Positions 1 to 4,027 of a stretch of 5,992 nt of DNA are shown here, one piece after another. Every line of letters starts with the position of its first letter. Position 1 is the first letter of the stretch. Source of the DNA: Oscillatoria sp. Prado101 (GTDB taxonomy: Bacteria > Cyanobacteriota > Cyanobacteriia > Cyanobacteriales > Oscillatoriaceae); contig JALOOK010000312.1 in NCBI GenBank assembly GCA_025454445.1, positions 1 through 5,992 of the forward strand, given 5' to 3'. A model generated the notes under the pieces. It was not told the DNA's origin. It saw only the letters and a program-made list of their open reading frames with translations, and did no database searches. The position numbers and the translations under genes are program-made.

Positions 1-1
1 A

Positions 2-124
2 AACCGGCTGGAATCGCGGCACCGGCAGTGGCTGGAGCGCTATAATGCTGCTATCGTCGAAAAGCTGGCTCCCGCACTAGAATCAGAAGAAGCGGACTGG
101 TTGAAAGAAGCTTGCAGCTTTTAA
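2..124 (+). CDS. C-terminal end of a probable aminopeptidase P (M24 family), 5' partial
   Basis: The open frame runs in from the left edge and ends at TAA 122-124, giving the last 40 residues of a protein. The visible pattern is RQWLERYNAAIVEKLAPALE followed by an acidic stretch and DWLKEACSF. This resembles the short C-terminal domain of M24B aminopeptidase P enzymes, where a helix with WL..Y and a terminal WL.E element close the protein. Such enzymes remove an N-terminal residue preceding proline, using two metal ions in a pita-bread fold. None of the metal ligands or the catalytic domain lies inside the window, so the assignment rests only on the tail. The reading frame itself is well supported by its even, soluble, helical composition and clean stop. 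A different helical C-terminus remains possible. Confidence 0.5.
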   Translation, partial: NRLESRHRQWLERYNAAIVEKLAPALESEEADWLKEACSF

Positions 125-144
125 GCCTGCCGGCACGCGCGGGG

Positions 145-183
145 TTGAGAAACCGGGTTTCTTAAAGAAACCCGGTTTCTCAA
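145..183. repeat. 39-nt perfect palindrome made of two nested 15-nt palindromes
   Basis: Bases 145-163 and 165-183 are exact reverse complements around a single A at 164. Each half contains its own odd palindrome: AGAAACCGGGTTTCT at 148-162 (central G) and AGAAACCCGGTTTCT at 166-180 (central C), joined by TAA. The element can therefore form one long hairpin or two small ones. It starts 20 nt after the stop of the upstream gene. No T-tract follows it on either side, so it is not a classic intrinsic terminator, though it could protect or end the upstream mRNA. The GAAACC/GGTTTC type is a familiar dispersed intergenic repeat in filamentous cyanobacteria; that link is from memory. Confidence 0.9.
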
Positions 184-207
184 GAGGAGCGAGATTTTCC
201 CGAGAAA

Positions 208-222
208 ACAAACCTGGTTTCT
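208..222. repeat. Degenerate copy of the 15-nt odd palindrome
   Basis: AAACC-T-GGTTT at 210-220 with flanking CT at 221-222 matches the 15-nt unit except for C instead of G at 209 and a central T instead of G or C. It lies between two intact copies in the spacer upstream of the threonine aldolase gene and looks like a decayed member of the family. Confidence 0.6.
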
Positions 223-230
223 GCGCGGGG

Positions 231-251
231 TTCAGAAACCGGGTTTCTCAA
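231..251. repeat. Single-unit copy of the GAAACC/GGTTTC palindrome
   Basis: An intact 15-nt unit AGAAACCGGGTTTCT at 234-248 is extended to a 21-nt palindrome (231-251) with one mismatched pair. It ends 18 nt before the threonine aldolase start codon, so it sits where promoter or leader sequence would be expected. With its upstream GCGCGGGGTT (223-232) it repeats 137-162 at a distance of 86 nt with one difference. Confidence 0.8.
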
Positions 252-269
252 TTTAAACGAGAGTTAGCA

Positions 270-1361
270 ATGAATTTTTGTAGCGATAATGTCACCGGCG
301 CTGCGCCGGAAATCATGGCAGCACTGATTGCGGCGAATACCGGCGCAGCCATGCCTTACGGAAATGATGAGTGCACGGAGCGACTGCAAGCCAAATTTTC
401 GGAACTGTTCGAGACAGAAGTGACGGTTTTTCCTGTCGCAACCGGCTCTGCAGCAAACGCCCTTTGTTTGTCGGTGATGACACCGCCTTTCGGTGCGATT
501 TACTGCCATGCGGAATCGCATATCAACCTCGATGAGTGCGGTGCGCCGGAATTTTACACCGGCGGGGCGAAGTTGGTGGCGCTTCCTGGCGCTGGCGGCA
601 AAATTGACGCCGCTGATTTGGAGCGGGCGCTCAAGAAAGCCGGTGCCGGTGTCGTGCATCACGTTCAGCCGGCTGCTGTGAGTTTAACACAAGCTACCGA
701 AGCCGGCACGGTTTACAGCCCTGAGGAAATCCACCAAATTGCTGGAGTAGCTCGCGCTCACAACTTGAGGCTGCATATTGACGGCGCTCGCTTCGCCAAT
801 GCTGTTGCCAGTTTGGGGTGCGCTCCCGCAGACATCACTTGGCGTGCCGGTGTTGACGCGCTGTCTTTTGGAGCGACGAAAAACGGCGCGATGGCGGCGG
901 AAGCCGTCGTGTTTTTCAACCGCGACTTAGTGGGGACATTCGCCTACCGGCGCAAGCGCAGCGGGCATTTATTTTCCAAAATGCGGTTTCTGTCGGCGCA
1001 GCTAGAAGCTTACATTGCGGACGATATGTGGCTGAATAACGCCCGTCACGCCAATCAAATGGCAGCCCATCTATCAGCGGGAATCGCCAAACTTCCGGGA
1101 GCGAAACTCTGCCAGCCGGTGGAAGCCAACGAAATCTTCATTCACCTGCCAGAAGCTGTTATTGAAGGGCTGATCGCCGAGGGGTTCCGGTTTTACCGCT
1201 GGGAGGGAGAAGGCTCAACTCTGCTGCGGATCGTCACTGCTTTCAATACGAAGAAAGAAGATGTCGCCGCTTTTCTAGAGGCGGCTGATCGTTACGCATC
1301 TGCCACTGCTGGCAACAGCCTCTTATTTAAACCGCAGATGAACGCAGATGAACGCGGATAG
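270..1361 (+). CDS. ltaE: Low-specificity L-threonine aldolase / beta-eliminating lyase (PLP, fold type I)
   Basis: This is a cytosolic PLP enzyme of 363 residues, expected to cleave L-threonine or allo-threonine to glycine and acetaldehyde. The N-terminus FCSDNVTGAAPEI is the family's usual opening. His84 in AESHINLDECGAP is the ring-stacking position, Asp171 and Arg174 in HIDGARFANA hold the cofactor, Lys204 in SFGATKNG is the Schiff-base lysine, and Arg320 in LLRIVTAF fits the carboxylate-binding arginine. ATG 270 is chosen because the conserved domain starts right there; a weak purine run (GAGAG, 259-263) precedes it. The enzyme core ends near residue 340. The final residues (about FKPQMNADERG) are encoded by an intergenic repeat that also supplies the stop codon, so the tail is probably not part of the fold. 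The SFGATKNG type resembles the Pseudomonas-like bacterial branch. Substrate stereospecificity cannot be read from sequence. Confidence 0.9.
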   Translation: MNFCSDNVTGAAPEIMAALIAANTGAAMPYGNDECTERLQAKFSELFETEVTVFPVATGSAANALCLSVMTPPFGAIYCHAESHINLDECGAPEFYTGGAKLVALPGAGGKIDAADLERALKKAGAGVVHHVQPAAVSLTQATEAGTVYSPEEIHQIAGVARAHNLRLHIDGARFANAVASLGCAPADITWRAGVDALSFGATKNGAMAAEAVVFFNRDLVGTFAYRRKRSGHLFSKMRFLSAQLEAYIADDMWLNNARHANQMAAHLSAGIAKLPGAKLCQPVEANEIFIHLPEAVIEGLIAEGFRFYRWEGEGSTLLRIVTAFNTKKEDVAAFLEAADRYASATAGNSLLFKPQMNADERG

Positions 1362-1402
1362 ATATTGGCTTGATCTGCGTTGATCTGCGTTGCTCTGCGG
1401 TT
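1330..1402. repeat. Imperfect 30-nt inverted repeat with 10-nt internal repeats (GCAGATGAAC)
   Basis: The left arm 1330-1359 and right arm 1373-1402 agree at 26 of 30 positions when one is reverse-complemented, with a 13-nt loop between them. The left arm contains two direct copies of GCAGATGAAC followed by a third, partial copy (GCGGAT); the right arm contains TTGATCTGCG twice. Transcribed, it would form a long hairpin spanning the end of the threonine aldolase gene and the leader of the next gene. The stop codon TAG (1359-1361) begins at the last base of the left arm. There is no T-tract after the right arm, so terminator function is uncertain; mRNA stabilisation or a mobile-repeat origin is equally plausible. 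Similar GCAGATGAACGC elements are common in cyanobacterial intergenic DNA, from memory. Confidence 0.85.
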
Positions 1403-1417
1403 AGCACTTTTAAGTTT

Positions 1418-2419
1418 ATGAACTCGCCAACATTTAAAGCTTTCCTCGTCACCCAGACAGAGAGCGGTCAGTTTCACACCGGCATTGCAGATAAAACCTG
1501 GGACGATCTCCCCGCCGGTGATGTTTTAATTCGGGTTCACTACTCATCTTTGAACTACAAAGACGCCCTCTCAGCCACCGGGCAACCCGGAGTCACCAAA
1601 AAGTTCCCCCACGTTCCGGGAATCGATGCCGCCGGCACCGTTGTCAGCAGTGCGTCACACCAGTTTCACGAAAATCAAAAGGTGATTGTCACCGGCTTCG
1701 ATTTGGGAATGAACACTTGGGGCGGATTTGCCGAATACATTCGCGTTCCTGCTGAGTGGGTGGTGCCCCTTCCCCAGGGGCTAACGCTCAGGGAAAGCAT
1801 GATTTTCGGAACTGCCGGTTTGACTGCAGCGCTCTGTACCGAAGCCCTAGAGCAAAACAGCATTACTCCCAAAGCTGGAGAGATTTTGGTAACGGGTGCC
1901 ACGGGGGGAGTGGGCAGCATGGCTGTTTCTATTCTAGCAAAATTAGGCTATTCAGTAGCAGCCGTAACCGGAAAAAAATCACAGCATTCCTACCTGATGT
2001 CGCTGGGAGCGTCCTCAGTCCTATCCAGGGAGGAAGTGGATGATCAGAGCGGCAAACCGCTGCTGAAAGAGCGGTGGGCTGGAGCCATCGATAGTGTGGG
2101 AGGGAATATCTTAGCGACGGCGGTCAAAAGCGCAAAATATAGCGGATGTGTCGCAGCCTGCGGTTTGGTGAGCGGGGCGGACTTAGTGACGACTGTTTAC
2201 CCTTTCATCCTGCGGGGCGTGCGCCTAATCGGCATCGATTCCGCTAAATGTCCGGTATCAAAGCGCTTGCCAATCTGGGAAAAGCTAGCGCGGGATTGGA
2301 AACCTGCCGTTTTGGAGAAGATGGTAACTGCTATCACCCTGGAGGAGTTACCGGAAAAGATTGACGCCATCCTCAAAGGAGAGACTGTGGGGCGCGTGTT
2401 GGTTGCGCTTGCTGGATGA
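1418..2419 (+). CDS. YhdH/AcuI-family NADPH-dependent acryloyl-CoA reductase-like oxidoreductase
   Basis: This is a 333-residue member of the zinc-free medium-chain dehydrogenase/reductase superfamily, close to the 324-330 residues usual for E. coli YhdH and AcuI. Characteristic segments are SSLNYKDAL (43-51), FPHVPGIDAAGTV (63-75), WGGFAEY (101-107), GTAGLTAALC (131-140), the Rossmann dinucleotide loop VTGATGGVGSMAV (158-170), AAVTGK (181-186), WAGAIDSVGG (220-229) and VAACGL (245-250). Known relatives reduce acryloyl-CoA to propionyl-CoA with NADPH, or act on related unsaturated substrates; the true cyanobacterial substrate is not shown here. An in-frame TTG at 1370 would add 16 residues, but these are encoded by the inverted repeat and are unlike the family, so ATG 1418 is preferred. 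No Shine-Dalgarno is visible. The gene begins 56 nt after the aldolase stop, with the repeat hairpin between them. Confidence 0.88.
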   Translation: MNSPTFKAFLVTQTESGQFHTGIADKTWDDLPAGDVLIRVHYSSLNYKDALSATGQPGVTKKFPHVPGIDAAGTVVSSASHQFHENQKVIVTGFDLGMNTWGGFAEYIRVPAEWVVPLPQGLTLRESMIFGTAGLTAALCTEALEQNSITPKAGEILVTGATGGVGSMAVSILAKLGYSVAAVTGKKSQHSYLMSLGASSVLSREEVDDQSGKPLLKERWAGAIDSVGGNILATAVKSAKYSGCVAACGLVSGADLVTTVYPFILRGVRLIGIDSAKCPVSKRLPIWEKLARDWKPAVLEKMVTAITLEELPEKIDAILKGETVGRVLVALAG

Positions 2420-2426
2420 GCCATTG

Positions 2427-2459
2427 AGAAACCCGGTTTCTTAAAGAAACCGGGTTTCT
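2427..2459. repeat. 33-nt perfect palindrome of the GAAACC/GGTTTC family
   Basis: Arms 2427-2442 and 2444-2459 are exact reverse complements around A2443. It comprises AGAAACCCGGTTTCT, a TAA spacer, then AGAAACCGGGTTTCT. This is the element at 148-180 with the two central bases exchanged. It starts 7 nt after the oxidoreductase stop codon and ends 19 nt before a TATAAT box, so it lies between two transcription units. Confidence 0.9.
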
Positions 2460-2478
2460 GGCAGGCAGTTAAAATTGT

Positions 2479-2484
2479 TATAAT
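2479..2484 (+). promoter_or_regulatory. Candidate -10 box (TATAAT) for the ligase-like gene
   Basis: An exact TATAAT lies in an AT-rich patch and would place the transcription start near 2491, giving about a 19-nt leader to ATG 2510. No good -35 is visible: the right spacing falls at the end of the palindrome (about 2455-2460, TTTCTG). A -35-poor or activator-dependent promoter would be needed. It is based on motif and position only. Confidence 0.45.
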
Positions 2485-2509
2485 TAGAGTGTGGCGCTCA
2501 TTTACGAAA

Positions 2510-3781
2510 ATGAACCTGGAAGAGTACATCGAATCCAAACGAAACGCCAAAAAGAGAATCCCTTCCGAGATTCGGGAGCGGTGGAACAGCCGCATCCTCA
2601 CTCGGGGATTGCACGAGATGGGTGAGGCGGGAGCAATCCAATATCTGGCGGATTACGGCAAGGGCATTGGTGCGCCCAAAGTTGTCAGCTTGGCGCTGTG
2701 CGCGGAATCAGAAGGCTATCCGGAAATGGCGCAGGGATTTTGGCGCAAAGCCTTTGAGCTGGAAACAGGGCAGAAAACACCGCTCCCAGAGATATCTGCC
2801 GGCGAAACTCCGCGCCAATCCGCAAAGAAAACCTCCGCCGCAACCCCACTGCCAATTCTCGTCCCGGAATTGCCGGCTCACTTGCAGCCTGGGCGCATTG
2901 TTACAATGCAGCCGGTGGACGCCCCCTACGACCGCTCGCACTACATTGAAAATCCCGACTTCTGGGGTCAGCCAAAACGCGACGGGCACAGACTGGTTGT
3001 GATTGCCACCCCAACCCAGATTTACTACCAGTCACGCTCCACAAGGCTGCGAGAGCAACCCTCTATTGAAATCAACCAGGCGCTCCTGAGTGCTGCGAAT
3101 CAATGGGGAGTATTTATCTTAGATGGGGAGCTGTACTATCGCTCCGCAAGTGGTAGCGAACACCGCACCGGCGCTCAAGCCGCAACCGCCAACATCGCCC
3201 TGGGAAAAGCCATGATTCAACCTGTGCCGGTGTGCGCCATATTCAAAGCTTTATTTCTCGAACGGGATTTGGCAGCAGAGCCAGAAGCAGCCCGAATTGA
3301 AGCCGGCGCTAAAATTGGGGAGACACTCCCTTCCTCGCTGTTTGAAGTTGTGCCAACAGCCCGCACAGCAGAAGAAAAGGCAGCCCTGGCGCTCAAACAG
3401 CAGTCCGAGGAGCGAGAGGGGGAAATCTGGCTGCGGCGCGACTGCACTTATACAGGCGGTAAAGACAGCCGGAACTGTCCGATGGTGCGGACAAAATACA
3501 GCCTGGAACTCGACCTGCTGATTGCGGAGTTAATCCCAACCGACTCAGCCTACCGCCCCTTCCACTCCATTATAGTGGCGCAAGAAATTGAAGGGAGATT
3601 ACTGCCCAGGGGTTCAGTCGGAACTGGGTTTAGCCTCGCCGATATGCGGGAAATCGCCCGCCGTCACGCCGGCAATCCGGGCGGTGTTAAAATAACAGTG
3701 AGAGCGCAAGGGCTGACCGAGAGCGGAAAATTGTTGCATGGGCGATTTCTTGGCTTCTGCGAGGAGAGCGATACCCTCTAG
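2510..3781 (+). CDS. ATP-dependent DNA ligase-like protein with unrecognised N-terminal helical region
   Basis: This 423-residue protein carries the nucleotidyltransferase motifs of ATP-dependent DNA ligases: motif I KRDGHR (156-161, Lys156 the predicted AMP-accepting residue), motif Ia-like SRS (175-177), motif III LDGE (204-207), motif IV EGEIWLRRD (303-311) with Y..GG after it, and motif V VRTKY (326-330). The C-terminus fits an OB fold of the LigD ligase-domain type: VGTGFS (370-375), then KITVRAQGLTESGKLLHGRF ahead of FLGFCEE. It would seal nicked or broken DNA through an enzyme-AMP intermediate. Residues 1 to about 95 are helical and charged and I do not recognise them; a Pro/Ala/Lys-rich linker (about 90-120) follows. 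No LigD polymerase, nuclease or Ku gene is in view. GTG 2489 is also in frame, but it would precede the start site predicted from TATAAT 2479-2484, so ATG 2510 is chosen. Motif V has Arg at its first basic position. RNA ligation cannot be excluded. Confidence 0.8.
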   Translation: MNLEEYIESKRNAKKRIPSEIRERWNSRILTRGLHEMGEAGAIQYLADYGKGIGAPKVVSLALCAESEGYPEMAQGFWRKAFELETGQKTPLPEISAGETPRQSAKKTSAATPLPILVPELPAHLQPGRIVTMQPVDAPYDRSHYIENPDFWGQPKRDGHRLVVIATPTQIYYQSRSTRLREQPSIEINQALLSAANQWGVFILDGELYYRSASGSEHRTGAQAATANIALGKAMIQPVPVCAIFKALFLERDLAAEPEAARIEAGAKIGETLPSSLFEVVPTARTAEEKAALALKQQSEEREGEIWLRRDCTYTGGKDSRNCPMVRTKYSLELDLLIAELIPTDSAYRPFHSIIVAQEIEGRLLPRGSVGTGFSLADMREIARRHAGNPGGVKITVRAQGLTESGKLLHGRFLGFCEESDTL

Positions 3782-3806
3782 GGAAAGCATCGCCTTTTCA
3801 GAGCGT

Positions 3807-3826
3807 GGGCGAACCTCCATTCGCCC
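3807..3826 (+). terminator. Hairpin 25 nt after the ligase-like gene, possible terminator
   Basis: GGGCGAA (3807-3813) and TTCGCCC (3820-3826) form a perfect 7-bp GC-rich stem with a 6-nt loop. The position just after the stop codon suits a transcript end, but no T-run follows, so it would not be a textbook intrinsic terminator. The remainder of the 246-nt spacer (3782-4027) holds no convincing gene. Confidence 0.35.
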
Positions 3827-3964
3827 CGACCGTGCGGCAACTCCCCCTGACTGTTACGGCTCCCCTCACTGCCAGCGCCTGCTCCGCACAGATACATTGA
3901 ATCAAGGAAGCGCACAAAAGTTTACAGCCCGGATTTTTGTGACTCTCCTGCGGGTTCCTTTGTG

Positions 3965-4002
3965 GGGGGACTGAGAAGCAGGCATCCGGCTCTCAGCTCC
4001 CC
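3965..4002 (+). promoter_or_regulatory. Large hairpin immediately upstream of the clpC-like promoter region
   Basis: GGGGGACTGAGA (3965-3976) pairs with TCTCAGCTCCCC (3991-4002): 12 positions with one mismatch and one G-T pair, and a 14-nt loop. It ends just before TAAAATAGTATAAT and 25 nt before the clpC-like start codon. It could be an operator for a dimeric regulator, a terminator of readthrough from upstream, or a leader structure if transcription starts upstream. It is not a CIRCE element. The role is inferred. Confidence 0.4.
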
Positions 4003-4010
4003 TAAAATAG

Positions 4011-4016
4011 TATAAT
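4011..4016 (+). promoter_or_regulatory. Candidate -10 box (TATAAT) of the clpC-like gene
   Basis: An exact TATAAT lies 11 nt before ATG 4028; an overlapping alternative is TAAAAT at 4003-4008. If 4011-4016 is used, the transcript would start about 4023 and be nearly leaderless, excluding the AGGA at 4017-4020. Use of TAAAAT would retain AGGA. No -35 is apparent for either, so the match may be chance in an AT-rich patch. Confidence 0.35.
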
Positions 4017-4020
4017 AGGA
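4017..4020 (+). promoter_or_regulatory. Shine-Dalgarno AGGA for the clpC-like gene
   Basis: AGGA lies 7 nt before ATG 4028, a good ribosome-binding spacing, and supports that start together with the canonical ClpC opening MFERFT. It is the clearest ribosome-binding site in the window. Confidence 0.55.
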
Positions 4021-4027
4021 ATTAGCC

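Noticed and set aside
145..251. Possible CRISPR array from repeated GAAACC/GGTTTC units
   Set aside because: Spacing is irregular, units are palindromic and partly decayed, and no regular spacers or cas genes are seen.
264..662. Minus-strand frame of 132 codons opposite the threonine aldolase gene
   Set aside because: It overlaps a clearly recognised gene and its Arg/His/Cys-rich product looks like an antisense shadow.
1370..1417. In-frame TTG start at 1370 extending the YhdH-like protein by 16 residues
   Set aside because: The extension is encoded by the inverted repeat, has no family counterpart, and ATG 1418 gives the usual family length.
1401..1430. TTAGCACTT resembling the left arm of a CIRCE operator
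   Set aside because: The matching GAGTGCTAA arm is absent at the required distance, and the gene is not a chaperone gene.
2489..2509. GTG 2489 as start of the ligase-like gene
   Set aside because: It lies upstream of the transcription start predicted from TATAAT 2479-2484, and ATG 2510 is a stronger codon; the choice is still not certain.
2510..3781. Non-homologous end-joining operon (LigD/Ku)
   Set aside because: Only a ligase-like core is present; no polymerase or phosphoesterase domain and no Ku gene adjoin it in this window.
3738..3974. 78-codon + strand frame overlapping the ligase end and running into the spacer
   Set aside because: It begins inside the ligase gene in another frame, has mixed composition with no domain-like pattern, and no convincing ribosome site.
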